A DNA stretch of 64,000 bases from Micromonospora citrea. GTDB lineage: Bacteria; Actinomycetota; Actinomycetes; Mycobacteriales; Micromonosporaceae. Under the pieces are notes generated by a model. The model did no database searches. It had not been told where the DNA came from and saw only the letters and a list, made by a program, of their open reading frames with translations. Below are positions 6,569 to 15,736 of this stretch, in pieces. The stretch is taken from positions 5,240,501-5,304,500 of the forward strand of contig NZ_FMHZ01000002.1 of NCBI RefSeq assembly GCF_900090315.1, written 5' to 3'. How positions within the stretch are numbered: the stretch's first letter is position 1; every line of letters begins with the position of its first letter. The position numbers were made by a program, and so were the translations under genes.

Positions 6569-9500
6569 TGAGCCGACCGACCAGCGCCGCGGGCCGGCTC
6601 GCCCGCTACGGGTTCGGCACCGACGGCGACCGTGCCACCCGCGCGGCCGACCTGCTCGGCCCGGACGGACTGTGCCTGTGGCGGCCGGACGTGCAGGAGC
6701 CGACCGACGACCGCGCGGCGGAGCTGCTGGGCGCGCTCTCCCGCGCCGCCGACCCTGACCTGGCGCTGCGCCAGCTGCACCGCATCGTCGAGGCCGAGCG
6801 CCGGGCCGCCGGTCCGGAGGCCGCCGGGTCGGCGCTGCTGGCCGCGCTCGTCGACGATCCGGGGCTGCGCGGCCGGCTGATCGCCGTCCTCGGCGCCTCC
6901 TCCGCGCTCGGTGACCACCTGGTCGCCAACCCCGACCAGTGGCCCGCGCTGCGGACCGCCCCGGACGGGCTCGCCCCGACCGCCGAGGGGCGGCTCGACC
7001 TGTCCGGCGACGGCAAGCCGATCGCGGTGCTGCGCAGGGCGTACCGGCTGGCGCTGCTGCGGATCGCGGCGGCCGACCTGACCGGCGGCCGGGGCTTGGA
7101 GCAGACGATGGCCGCGCTCTCCGCGCTGGCCGACGCGACCCTGACGGCGGCGTACGAGATCGCGGTGGGCGAACTGCCGGAGGGCACGCCACGGCCACGG
7201 CTGGCGGTCGTGGCGATGGGCAAGTGCGGCGGCCTCGAGCTGAACTACGTCTCCGACGTGGACGTCATCTTCGTGGCCGCCGAGGACGACGACCTCGCCG
7301 CCGCCACCACTGTCGCCACCCGGCTGATCCACGTCTGTGGCCTGGTCGCCTGGCCGGTCGACGCCGCCCTGCGCCCCGAGGGCAACCGCGGCCCGCTGGT
7401 GCGCACGCTCGCCAGCCACCTCGCCTACTACCGGCGCTGGGCGCGCACCTGGGAGTTCCAGGCGCTGCTCAAGGCGCGGCCGGCGGCCGGCGACCTGGCG
7501 CTGGGCCGGGAGTGGATCGACCAGCTCGCCCCGCTGGTCTGGCGGGCCGCCGAGCGGCCGGAGGCGGTCGAGGACGTCCGCGCCATGCGGCGCAAGATCA
7601 TCGACAACATCCCCCCGAAGGAGCTGGAACGCGAGATCAAGCGCGGGCCGGGCGGGCTGCGCGACATCGAGTTCGCCGTCCAGCTGCTGCAACTGGTGCA
7701 CGGCCGGGGCGACGAGTCGCTGCGGGCGCCCGGCACCATCCCGGCGCTGCGCGCGCTGGTCGCCGGCGGCTACGTCGGGCGCGCCGACGGCGAGGCGCTG
7801 CTGCGCGGCTACCGCTTCCTGCGCGGCGTCGAGCACCGCCTCCAGCTCCAGGGGCTGCGCCGCACCCACACCGTGCCGACCGAGCCGGCCGCGCTGCGGT
7901 GGCTGGCCGCCGCGCTGGGCCACGTGGCCACGCCCGGGCGCAGCGCCGTCGAGGAGTTCCGCGCCGAGTGGGTCACCCACGCCACCGAGGTACGCCGGCT
8001 GCACGCCAAGCTGCTCTACCGGCCGCTGCTGGAGTCGGTGGCCCGGGTGCCGGCCGACGGGCTGCGGCTGACTCCCGAGGCGGCCCGGCACCGGCTGGAG
8101 ATCCTCGGCTTCGGTGACCCCGCCGGGGCGCTGCGCCACCTCCAGGCCCTCACCGGCGGGGTGAGCCGCACCGCCGCCATCCAGCGCACCCTGCTGCCGG
8201 TGCTGCTCAGCGAGTTCGCCGACGCCCCGGAGCCGGATCGCGGCCTGCTCAACTACCGGCAGGTCTCCGACTCCCTCGGCAGCACGCCCTGGTACCTGCG
8301 CCTGCTGCGCGACTCCGGGCCGGTGGCCCGCCGGCTGGCCCGGGTGCTCTCCTCCTCCCGGTACGCCGCCGACCTGCTGGCCCGCGAGCCGGAGGCGCTG
8401 CGGCTGCTGGCGGAGGAGAGCGAGCTGACCCCCCGTCCCGCTGCGGTGCTCTGCGAGGGCTTCGCCGCCGCGGCGGCCCGGCACGTGGACCCCGTCGAGG
8501 CCACCCGGGCGATCCGCGCGCTGCGCCGCCGGGAACTGGTCCGGATCTCGTGCGCCGACCTGCTGAGCCGGGCCGGCTCGCTGGCCCCGTCGCCGCCCCG
8601 GCCCGACGGCGCGCGGGCCGCGCTGGGGCTCGCCGACGTGACGGCCGTCGGCACCGCCCTGGCGGACGTCACCGACGCCACGCTGGCCGCCGCGCTGCGG
8701 GCCGCGCGCGCGAACCAACCGCCGATGCCGGGGCTGCGCTTCGCCGTTATCGGCATGGGCCGGCTCGGCGGGTACGAGTCGAACTACCTCTCCGACGCCG
8801 ACGTGCTCTTCGTCTACGACCCCCCGGCCGGCGCCGACGAGAGCGCGGCCAGCGCCGCCGCCCACGCGGTCGCCGAGGAACTGCGCCGGTTGCTGGGCAT
8901 GCCGGCCCCCGACCCGCCGCTGGGCGTGGACGCCGACCTGCGCCCGGAGGGCCGGCAGGGGCCGCTGGTGCGCAGCCTCGCCGCGTACGCGCACTACTAC
9001 GCCCGCTGGTCGAAGGTGTGGGAGGCGCAGGCGCTGCTGCGCGCCCGGTTCGTCTGCGGCGACGCCGACCTCGGCGCCGAGTTCGAGGCGATGGTCGACC
9101 CGGTCCGCTACCCGGCCGACGGGCTGACCCGCGAGCAGGTGGTGGAGATCCGCCGGATCAAGGCGCGGGTGGAACACGAGCGGCTGCCCCGGGGCGCCGA
9201 CCCGGCCACCCACACCAAGCTCGGGCGGGGCGGCCTCGCCGACGTCGAGTGGGCCGTGCAGCTGCTCCAGCTCCGGCACGCCGGGGCGATCCCGGCGCTG
9301 CGCGGCACGCGTACGCTCGACGCTCTCGCCGCGGCCCGCGACGCGGAGCTGGTCGACCCGACGGACGCCACCGAGATGGCGGCCGGCTGGACGCTGGCCG
9401 CGCAGGTCCGCAACGCGCTGATGCTGGTGCGGGGCCGCGCGGGCGACCAGCTGCCCCGGCACGGCGTCGAGCTGGCCGGGGTGGTCCGGCTGCTCGGCCG

Positions 9501-9585
9501 CGACGATCCCGGCGAGTTCCTCGACGAGTACCTCCGCACCTGCCGCCGCTCGCGGGCGGCGATGGAACGCGTGCTCGACGCCTGA
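6568..9585 (+). CDS. glnE: Bifunctional glutamine synthetase adenylyltransferase/deadenylase
   Basis: The 1005-residue protein has the two nucleotidyltransferase-like halves of GlnE. The N-terminal half has MGKCGGLELNYVSDVDVIFV near residue 215, with the Asp pair of the adenylyl-removing domain. The C-terminal half has GMGRLGGYESNYLSDADVLF near 729, the adenylylating domain. Both are followed by the conserved blocks LRPEG-GPLVR and W-FQALL/WEAQALL and by helical bundles (GPGGLRDIEFAVQLLQL, GRGGLADVEWAVQLLQL). GlnE adds AMP to, or removes it from, the conserved Tyr of type I glutamine synthetase; the glnA at 17360-18784 carries that Tyr. The ATG at 6568 overlaps the upstream stop. Full length and intact. 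Confidence 0.97.
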   Translation: MSRPTSAAGRLARYGFGTDGDRATRAADLLGPDGLCLWRPDVQEPTDDRAAELLGALSRAADPDLALRQLHRIVEAERRAAGPEAAGSALLAALVDDPGLRGRLIAVLGASSALGDHLVANPDQWPALRTAPDGLAPTAEGRLDLSGDGKPIAVLRRAYRLALLRIAAADLTGGRGLEQTMAALSALADATLTAAYEIAVGELPEGTPRPRLAVVAMGKCGGLELNYVSDVDVIFVAAEDDDLAAATTVATRLIHVCGLVAWPVDAALRPEGNRGPLVRTLASHLAYYRRWARTWEFQALLKARPAAGDLALGREWIDQLAPLVWRAAERPEAVEDVRAMRRKIIDNIPPKELEREIKRGPGGLRDIEFAVQLLQLVHGRGDESLRAPGTIPALRALVAGGYVGRADGEALLRGYRFLRGVEHRLQLQGLRRTHTVPTEPAALRWLAAALGHVATPGRSAVEEFRAEWVTHATEVRRLHAKLLYRPLLESVARVPADGLRLTPEAARHRLEILGFGDPAGALRHLQALTGGVSRTAAIQRTLLPVLLSEFADAPEPDRGLLNYRQVSDSLGSTPWYLRLLRDSGPVARRLARVLSSSRYAADLLAREPEALRLLAEESELTPRPAAVLCEGFAAAAARHVDPVEATRAIRALRRRELVRISCADLLSRAGSLAPSPPRPDGARAALGLADVTAVGTALADVTDATLAAALRAARANQPPMPGLRFAVIGMGRLGGYESNYLSDADVLFVYDPPAGADESAASAAAHAVAEELRRLLGMPAPDPPLGVDADLRPEGRQGPLVRSLAAYAHYYARWSKVWEAQALLRARFVCGDADLGAEFEAMVDPVRYPADGLTREQVVEIRRIKARVEHERLPRGADPATHTKLGRGGLADVEWAVQLLQLRHAGAIPALRGTRTLDALAAARDAELVDPTDATEMAAGWTLAAQVRNALMLVRGRAGDQLPRHGVELAGVVRLLGRDDPGEFLDEYLRTCRRSRAAMERVLDA

Positions 9586-9595
9586 TGCCTGACGC

Positions 9596-9652
9596 CTGAC
9601 GCCGTTGGCGCGGACGCGGGCCGGCCCGCCGGTCCGCGTCGCCCGGCGTCAG
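9596..9652. terminator. Compound hairpin between glnE and the methyltransferase gene
   Basis: The outer arms CTGACGCC (9596-9603) and GGCGTCAG (9645-9652) enclose a second GC stem with arms GACGCGG and CCGCGTC. It covers the stop of the opposing gene, so it can serve both convergent genes. Confidence 0.6.
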
Positions 9653-10356
9653 CGCTCGCGGCGGACCAGCACCACGTGGTCGACGAGGGTGCCGACCTGG
9701 CCGTCCGGGCCGGTGGCCTGCCGACGCGGGGCGTCGAGCCGTTCGGTGACCCACCGGTCGGGGTCGAGGTCGAGATCCGCGAGCGTCTCCTGCGGAGTGG
9801 GAAAGCGCGGGTGGTGGTGTTCGTGGCGACCCCACGGCGGGACCTCGCCGTGCTCGACGATCAGCAGCCGGCCGCCGGGGGCCACCGCCCGGGCCGCCGA
9901 CCGCAGCACCTCGGCGCGCGGGAACTCCAGCGGCGACTGGAGGAACTGCGCGGACACCAGGTCGAACTCGCCCGACGGGAAGGCCCGGGTGAGGTCGTGC
10001 CGCCGGAACTCGATGCGGGACGCCACCCCGGCCTCGGTGGCCGCCGCCGACGCCCGGTCGAGGGCGGTCTGTGCGACGTCGACGGCGGTCACCCGCCAGC
10101 CCCGCCCAGCCAGCCAGATCGCGTCGCCGCCCTCGCCGCAGCCCAGGTCGAGCACGCTGCCGGGCGCCAGCGGCCCGACGACGTCGACCAGGACGGGATT
10201 CGCCCGCCCGCTCCAGAACCTGTCGCGCTGCGCGTAGAGCTCCTCCCAGTATCGTGCGGTCTCCTCGTCGACGTCGCGGTGCCGGTGCTCGCCGGCCATG
10301 CCCGTCGCCGTTGCGTCCTCGTGCCGGTGCTCGCCGGCCGTCGCGTCCTGGTGCAC
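9649..10356 (-). CDS. Class I SAM-dependent methyltransferase
   Basis: The 235-residue product has motif I VLDLGCGEGGDAIWLA, motif II WRVTAVDVAQTALDRA with the acidic ribose-binding residue, a post-II FRRHDLTRAFP, and motif IV-like FDLVSAQFLQSP, the Rossmann fold of class I methyltransferases. The N-terminal 30 residues are His-rich with a repeated GEHRH, encoded by a short direct repeat. The start at GTG 10356 has AGGAGG nine nt upstream. The related family includes tellurite/thiopurine-type enzymes, but the substrate is unknown. Confidence 0.85.
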   Translation of the reverse strand: MHQDATAGEHRHEDATATGMAGEHRHRDVDEETARYWEELYAQRDRFWSGRANPVLVDVVGPLAPGSVLDLGCGEGGDAIWLAGRGWRVTAVDVAQTALDRASAAATEAGVASRIEFRRHDLTRAFPSGEFDLVSAQFLQSPLEFPRAEVLRSAARAVAPGGRLLIVEHGEVPPWGRHEHHHPRFPTPQETLADLDLDPDRWVTERLDAPRRQATGPDGQVGTLVDHVVLVRRER

Positions 10357-10529
10357 CTTGCTCGTCCTCCTGGTCCGCTGGGGCGACCCACCGTGGGCGG
10401 CGCCCCGTCTGGTCAGAAGCGTGCGCCCTGGCGACGGCGGGTGGCAAGAAACGTTGCCGGACCAGCAAAACGCGGACGTCGTCGTGCTCCTCGCGAACCG
10501 CATCCCGTACGCGGTGTCGCCGGCGCGGG

Positions 10530-12374
10530 TCAGCTACCGAGCCGGTACGTGCCGGCGCGCGGCACGGTCACCGCCGTCCACTCGCCGTCGGCGGTGACCG
10601 TGGCGTCGCCCGAGGCGGTCAGCCAGCGGCTGTGCCGGACCCGGACCGGCACCGTGGCGGCGGACGTGGTCCGGAAGGTCACCGACGCGCCGTCCTGCGC
10701 GACGGGTTCGGCCGGCGCGCCCACGACGGGCGTGGGGTCGGCGACCGCCCAGACCCGCCAGTGCGGGCCCGACCAGACGGGCGTCAGGTAGGGCAGCCCG
10801 CCCGTGACGAGCGCGGCCTCGGCCCGCCCCACCCAGGACAACGGGGCGTCGGGTACCGCGACGAACTGCACGGCGTTCTCCGCGAGCCAGCTTCGGTAGC
10901 TCGCGGCGGTCAGCGGCACCCCGGTGCCGGTCGCGCCCGGGACGGTGGTGAAGAAGAGCGGGTTGCGGTCGATGTCGGCCTGCCGCAGCCAGCCCCGGGC
11001 GAGCGGCACCTCGCCCAGCGCCGCCGCCTCGCGGTAGTTGCGGGTCGGCGGGATCTCCACCCGGCCGGTGAGCCGCTGGCCGTCGAGGAACTCCCGCAGC
11101 GGCGCGAAGTAGGCGGCCCGGCCCGTCGGGTCGTCGACGCTGCCCAGGTCGGCGGGGGGCACCGGGGGCTGCCACCAGCACACGGCCGCCAGCAGCGCGG
11201 CCAGCGTGACAGCGCCCGGCACCCGCCCCCGGACGCGCGCGCCGACGGGTCGCCCGGGCGGGTCCGCCCCGGGTGCTCCGGCCGTCTCCGCCCCCGGCCG
11301 GCGGGCCGGTGTGGCCCCGGCTCGCCCGGCCGTCTCCGCCCCCGGCCGGCGGGCCGGTGTGGCCCCGGCTCGCCCGGCCGACTCCGCCCCCGGCCGGCCG
11401 GTGGGGGGCGCCGTCCGGGGCCGGCCGCCCCGGGCCAGCCACCCGGGCAGCCGGGCCAGCCACCCGGGCAGCCGGGCCAGCCACCCGGGCAGCCGGGCCG
11501 GAGGGCGGGCGGCCGCCGCCAGCAGCGGCAGGGCGAACATGACGGCCAGCCGGGTGGCGTTCAGCCCGACCGGGGTGTGCACGAGCGCCGCCGCCAGGAC
11601 CCCCGCCGCCGAGAGCAGCGCGCCCACCCGCACCGGCGCGTACGCCACCAGCGCGGCCACCAGCAGGCTGGTCAGCACGGCGCGCAGCGTGTCGGAGCGG
11701 CTGATGTTCATCCAGCCGCCGTCGCCGAAGAGCAGCGCGGTCACCCCGAGCGGCAGCGCGGCGGCGACCCCGAGCGTCAGGCCGTCGGCGTACCGGCGGG
11801 TCAGCAGCAGCGCCGCGCCGGCCAGGCCGACGAAGAGGCCCGCCACCGGGCTCGTCGCCGAGGCCAGCACCGCCCCGGCCGCCGCCAGGCCGAGCCGTAC
11901 GAGCCGCCGTCGCCGCGCCCACCGGCCGGCAGTGGCTCCGGTGGAGACCCGGGGCAGGGTGAGGGCGAGCAGCGCGCCGAGACCGAAGGCCACCCCGACG
12001 CCGTACGTCACCCGGCCCGAGACCAGGTTGCCGGCGATCGTGACCACCCCGACCAGGCTGCCGAGCAGCGGGCGGGGCACCCCGGTGCGTACCAGCAGCG
12101 CCGCGAACGCCGTCGCCGCCGCCACCAGCGCCAGCACCCCGGTGACCCGCACCCCGAGCAGCGCCATCACCGGCTGCGAGACCAGGCTGTAGCCGAACTG
12201 CTGGACCCCGCCGTACCAGCGCAGGTCGACCGGCGCGAGACCGTGGGCGGCGAAGAAGTCGGCCCGGGCGACCTGCGCGGCGAGGTCGGAACCGGTGGGC
12301 GGGAGGGCGAGATACGCCACCCCGGCCAGCACGGCCGACGCGGCGGCCACCGCCACCACCCGACTGCGCCGCAT
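10530..12374 (-). CDS. Polytopic membrane protein with low-complexity insertion
   Basis: The 614-residue protein has about nine hydrophobic segments in the N-terminal half, an Ala/Pro/Gly/Arg-rich stretch near residues 295-385, one more membrane segment, and a C-terminal domain that looks extracytoplasmic. The low-complexity stretch is encoded by two tandem repeats (see 11280-11400 and 11440-11500). A DLRWYGG motif after the first membrane segment recalls GT-C glycosyltransferases, where an acidic residue in the first outer loop is catalytic, but I do not recognise the family. The start is ATG 12374, with GGAGG five nt upstream. It is divergent, by 35 bp, from two MptB-like mannosyltransferases, which supports a role in cell-envelope glycans. 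Confidence 0.75.
   Translation of the reverse strand: MRRSRVVAVAAASAVLAGVAYLALPPTGSDLAAQVARADFFAAHGLAPVDLRWYGGVQQFGYSLVSQPVMALLGVRVTGVLALVAAATAFAALLVRTGVPRPLLGSLVGVVTIAGNLVSGRVTYGVGVAFGLGALLALTLPRVSTGATAGRWARRRRLVRLGLAAAGAVLASATSPVAGLFVGLAGAALLLTRRYADGLTLGVAAALPLGVTALLFGDGGWMNISRSDTLRAVLTSLLVAALVAYAPVRVGALLSAAGVLAAALVHTPVGLNATRLAVMFALPLLAAAARPPARLPGWLARLPGWLARLPGWLARGGRPRTAPPTGRPGAESAGRAGATPARRPGAETAGRAGATPARRPGAETAGAPGADPPGRPVGARVRGRVPGAVTLAALLAAVCWWQPPVPPADLGSVDDPTGRAAYFAPLREFLDGQRLTGRVEIPPTRNYREAAALGEVPLARGWLRQADIDRNPLFFTTVPGATGTGVPLTAASYRSWLAENAVQFVAVPDAPLSWVGRAEAALVTGGLPYLTPVWSGPHWRVWAVADPTPVVGAPAEPVAQDGASVTFRTTSAATVPVRVRHSRWLTASGDATVTADGEWTAVTVPRAGTYRLGS
11280..11400. repeat. 48-bp in-frame coding repeat, about 2.5 copies
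   Basis: Units start at 11280, 11328 and 11376. They encode a 16-residue unit (GRAGATPARRPGAETA) inside the membrane protein. The unit length is a multiple of three, so copy number can change without breaking the frame. Confidence 0.8.
11440..11500. repeat. 21-bp in-frame coding repeat, three copies
   Basis: Three near-identical CCAGCCACCCGGGCAGCCGGG units encode repeated LPGWLAR in the membrane protein. It lies next to the 48-bp repeat and is likewise frame-preserving. Confidence 0.8.
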
Positions 12375-12409
12375 GCCCACCTCCGTACCGCGACCACCGT
12401 ACTGGCAGC

Positions 12410-13837
12410 ATGTCCCGCGTGCCTCACCACCTCGCGCGCTGGACCGGCCTGGCCGGCTCGACGCTGCTCGCCCTCGCCGCGTTCCTCGGCGGAGCGCTGC
12501 CCGACGGCGACCTGCGCCCCACCCCGGTCAGCATCTGGCAGGGCCCGCACGGCCCGCTGATCATCGCCGCCTGGGCGGTCGGCACCGGGCTGATGGCGTA
12601 CGCCTGGTGGGCCCTGCGCGGCCGGGTGCCCTCGACCCGCTGGGCCCTGGTCACCGTCGGGCTCTGGCTGCTGCCGTTCCTGGTCGCGCCGCCGCTGGGC
12701 AGCCGGGACGTCTACGCGTACGCCTGCCAGGGCGCCAGCTACGCCGCCGGGATCAACCCGTACGAGCAGGGCGTCTCGGCGCTGCCGTGCCCGTGGCTGG
12801 ACACCATCTCCTACATCTGGCGGGACACCTCGGCGCCGTACGGGCCGCTGTTCGTGCTGCTCGCCGGGGCGGTGGTCGAGGCGACCGGGTCGCTGTACGG
12901 CAGCATCGTGCTGTTCCGGCTGCTCGCGGTCGCCGGGGTGGGGCTGACCGCGGCCTGCCTGCCGGCGCTGGCCCGGCGCTGCGGGGTGCCGGCCGGTCGG
13001 GCCGTCTGGCTGGCGCTGGGCTCGCCGCTGATCGGCGTGCACCTGGTCTCGGGCGCGCACAACGACGCCCTGATGGTGGGGCTGCTCGTCGCCGGGCTGG
13101 CGGTGGTGGCCGCCCGGCCGGGGCGCCCCGGTCCGCTGCTCGCCGGGGGAGCGCTGCTCGGGCTGGCCGGCGGGGTCAAGGTGACCGCGCTGGTCGTGGT
13201 GCCCTTCGCCGCGCTCGCCGCGATCGTCGGGGCGTACTCGATCAGGGCGCTGCTGCGCGACGGCGGCTGGGTGGTCGGCGGGGCCGTCGCGGCGGTGGTC
13301 GGGGTGACCCTCGCCGCCGGGCTGGGCTTCGGCTGGGTCACCGGGCTGGAACAGGGCGGCCTGGTGATCGCGTGGACCTCGCCGTCGACGGCGGTGGGGC
13401 AGACCGTCGGCTACCTCGCCGCGCCGTTCGGCTGGCACGGCGACCCGCTGCCGGTCACCCGGGGCATCGGGATGGCGGTGCTCGCGCTGGTGCTGGTCTG
13501 GCTGTGGTGGCGGGCCCGCACCCGGGAGCCGCTGTGGCACGCCGGCCTGGCGCTGGCCGCCACGGTCGCGCTCGCCCCGCTGTTCCACCCCTGGTACTGG
13601 ATCTGGCCGCTGGCCGTGCTGGCCGCCACGTCGCGGCGCACCGGCTGGTACGCGGTCGTCGCGATCGTCTCGGCGTTCCTGGTCCTGCCGGACGGCACCG
13701 GCCTGGCCCGGTACAGCAAGACGGTCGGCGCGCCGCTGATGACGCTGTTGGTGATCCTGGCGGCCGTCCGCTTGGTACGGTCGGCTCGGGCGGCCCGCCG
13801 GCCGGCCGCCGTGCACGGAGGAGAGGCCCGCCGGTGA
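12410..13837 (+). CDS. mptB: MptB-like polyprenol-phosphomannose mannosyltransferase, copy 1
   Basis: The 475-residue GT-C protein has about twelve membrane segments. The first large loop carries PPLGSRDVYAYACQG, where the acidic residue after SR is the catalytic motif of this family, followed by NPYEQGV and WRDTSAPYGPLFVLL. Further on are HLVSGAHNDALMVGLL and the closing FHPWYWIWPLA, both typical of MptB. Family members use polyprenyl-phosphate-mannose to add alpha-1,6 mannose to lipomannan-type glycans outside the membrane. The start is ATG 12410. The stop overlaps the next gene's GTG by four nt (GTGA), so the two paralogues form an operon. Confidence 0.88.
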   Translation: MSRVPHHLARWTGLAGSTLLALAAFLGGALPDGDLRPTPVSIWQGPHGPLIIAAWAVGTGLMAYAWWALRGRVPSTRWALVTVGLWLLPFLVAPPLGSRDVYAYACQGASYAAGINPYEQGVSALPCPWLDTISYIWRDTSAPYGPLFVLLAGAVVEATGSLYGSIVLFRLLAVAGVGLTAACLPALARRCGVPAGRAVWLALGSPLIGVHLVSGAHNDALMVGLLVAGLAVVAARPGRPGPLLAGGALLGLAGGVKVTALVVVPFAALAAIVGAYSIRALLRDGGWVVGGAVAAVVGVTLAAGLGFGWVTGLEQGGLVIAWTSPSTAVGQTVGYLAAPFGWHGDPLPVTRGIGMAVLALVLVWLWWRARTREPLWHAGLALAATVALAPLFHPWYWIWPLAVLAATSRRTGWYAVVAIVSAFLVLPDGTGLARYSKTVGAPLMTLLVILAAVRLVRSARAARRPAAVHGGEARR

Positions 13838-15522
13838 CCGCTCCCGGCACCCCGCCGACCCCGTCCGGCACCCCACCACCCGCACCCGGCGTGTCGCCGT
13901 CGCCCGGTGTTTCGTCTGCATCCGATGTTTCGCGTTCGCCCGGTGTTCCGTTCTCGCCCGGTACTTCGTCTTCGCCCAGGGTGTCGCCGTCGGCCGGCGG
14001 GCCGCCGCCGGGGCGGCCCCCACGGTCCGGTGCCCCGTCGCGGTGGCCCGGGGCGGCCCGGCTCGCCCGCTACGCCGGCCTGGCCGGGGCGGTGCTGCTG
14101 GCCGCCGCCGGCTGGCTCGGCGGCGCGCTGCCCGGGGCCGCCGCGGCGCGCGGCGGCCGCCCCGCCGAGGAGCCGTGGACCGTCGCGCTCTGGCTGGTCG
14201 GTACCGGGCTGATGGTGGGCGCCTGGTGGGCGTTGCGCCGGGGCGCGCCGTCGACGCGGTGGGCGTACCTCACCGCCGGGCTGTGGGCGCTGCCGCTGCT
14301 GGTCACCGCGCCACTGGGCAGCCGGGACGTCTACTCGTACGCCTGCCAGGGCTGGGCGTACGCGCACGGCGCCGACCCGTACGCGACCGGCGTGGCCGAG
14401 GCCGGCTGCCCCTGGGTGGAGTCGGTGGCCCCGATCTGGCGGGACACGCCCGCGCCGTACGGGCCGTTCTTCGTGCTGCTCGCCGCGCTCGCGGTGACCC
14501 TCGGCGGCGGCCTGGCGGGCGCGGTGGTGGCGTTCCGGCTGTTCGCCGTCGCCGGGATGCTGCTGGCCGCCCTCTGTCTGGTCGGGCTCTCCCGGGCCGC
14601 CGGGGTGCCCACCCGCCGGGCGGCCTGGCTGGCGCTGGCCTGCCCGCTGGTCGGGGTGCACCTGGTGGCCGGCGCGCACAACGACGCGGTGATGCTGGGT
14701 CTGCTGACGCTGGGCCTGCTGGTGCTGGTCCGCCGCCCCGGCAGGCCGAAGCCGCTGCTGGTGGCCGGGGCGCTGCTCGGGCTGGCGGTCACGGTCAAGG
14801 CGACCGCCGTGGTGGTGCTCCCGTTCGCGGCGCTCGCGGCGGTGCTCGGCCGCTACACCGTACGGGCGCTGCTGCGCGACGCCGGCTGGCTGGCCGGCGG
14901 GGTGCTCGGCGCGGTGGCGGTCACCTCCCTGCTCTCCGGCCTCGGCCTCGGCTGGGTCGGCGGGCTGACGCGCAGCGGCGACTCCGAGCAGTGGACGTCC
15001 CCGCCGACGGCGGTCGGCTTCGTCGCCGACTACGTGGGGGCGCTGCTCGGCCGGGAGCCGGGCGCGGTGCCGGTGACCCGCGCGGCGGCGCTGCTGCTGC
15101 TCGCCGTGGCGGTGGCGACGCTGTGGTGGCGGGCCTGGTCGGGGCTGCGCCGCCTGAACGACGTCCGGCAGCGGGTGGCCCGCCTGGAGGCCGCCCGACC
15201 CAGGGCGGCCCTGCTCGGCGCGGGCCTGGCGCTGGCCGCCACGGTGCTCCTCGCCCCGGTCTTCCACCCCTGGTACGCCACCTGGCCGTTGGCCCTGCTC
15301 GCGGTCGCCGCGACGCGGACCGCCTGGTTCGCGGCGCCCTGCGCGGCGGCGGCCTTCCTGACCCTGCCCGACGGCGCCAACCTGGCCCGGTTCAGCAAGG
15401 CCCCGGGCGCGCTGGCGATGACCGCGCTGGTCGTCGGGCTGGCGGTGTGGGCCCTGCTCCGGCGTCGCCGCCCCCGCGCCGCGCACCCGGCTGACGCCCC
15501 GGGTGCCGCCAGTCCCACCTGA
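13834..15522 (+). CDS. MptB-like mannosyltransferase, copy 2, with Pro/Ser-rich N-terminus
   Basis: The 562-residue paralogue of the preceding gene has the same landmarks: PLGSRDVYSYACQGWAYA, ADPYATGV, WRDTPAPYGPFFVLL, HLVAGAHNDAVMLGLL and FHPWYATWPLA. It differs by a cytosolic N-terminal tail of about 70 residues built from Pro-Ser-Gly-Val repeats; the DNA there uses TTT, TCT and GTT codons that are rare elsewhere in the window. The start at GTG 13834 overlaps the upstream stop; GGAGGAG lies about ten nt before. The tail may be a recent repeat expansion. The two copies probably make different linkages or use different acceptors. Confidence 0.87.
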   Translation: MTAPGTPPTPSGTPPPAPGVSPSPGVSSASDVSRSPGVPFSPGTSSSPRVSPSAGGPPPGRPPRSGAPSRWPGAARLARYAGLAGAVLLAAAGWLGGALPGAAAARGGRPAEEPWTVALWLVGTGLMVGAWWALRRGAPSTRWAYLTAGLWALPLLVTAPLGSRDVYSYACQGWAYAHGADPYATGVAEAGCPWVESVAPIWRDTPAPYGPFFVLLAALAVTLGGGLAGAVVAFRLFAVAGMLLAALCLVGLSRAAGVPTRRAAWLALACPLVGVHLVAGAHNDAVMLGLLTLGLLVLVRRPGRPKPLLVAGALLGLAVTVKATAVVVLPFAALAAVLGRYTVRALLRDAGWLAGGVLGAVAVTSLLSGLGLGWVGGLTRSGDSEQWTSPPTAVGFVADYVGALLGREPGAVPVTRAAALLLLAVAVATLWWRAWSGLRRLNDVRQRVARLEAARPRAALLGAGLALAATVLLAPVFHPWYATWPLALLAVAATRTAWFAAPCAAAAFLTLPDGANLARFSKAPGALAMTALVVGLAVWALLRRRRPRAAHPADAPGAASPT

Positions 15523-15578
15523 CGCCCGCGGCTGATGCTCCCACCTGACGCCCCGGGTGCCGTCCGCCCCGCTGACGG

Positions 15579-15650
15579 CCCCTCCGAGTCGCCCGACGTC
15601 CGGCCCCTCCGAGTCGCCCGACGTCCGACCCCTCCGAGTCGCCCGACGTC
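15579..15650. repeat. 25-bp tandem repeat, about 2.9 copies
   Basis: Units start at 15579, 15604 and 15629 and carry the block CCCTCCGAGTCGCCCGACGT. The array lies just after the second mannosyltransferase gene and before the palindrome at 15674. Confidence 0.85.
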
Positions 15651-15673
15651 TCGCCGCGCCGTGAACCCTGGCG

Positions 15674-15723
15674 AGATCTTGGTATGAAAGCGCCCCCGGA
15701 AGGGCCGTTTCTTGCCAAGATCT
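15674..15723. repeat. Intergenic palindrome, AGATCTTGG arms
   Basis: AGATCTTGG (15674-15682) pairs with CCAAGATCT (15715-15723). Inside, GAAA pairs with TTTC and GCCC pairs with GGGC around a short loop. It lies between convergent gene ends and may act as their terminator. It resembles the palindromes at 17176, 19481, 27009 and 31474 in size and layout. Confidence 0.75.
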
Positions 15724-15736
15724 ACATGCGCGGCGG

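Noticed and set aside
6295..9462. A long minus-strand open frame under glnE
   Set aside because: It is a shadow of glnE: composition biased to Arg/Gly/Gln/His/Val, no start signal, no recognisable domain.
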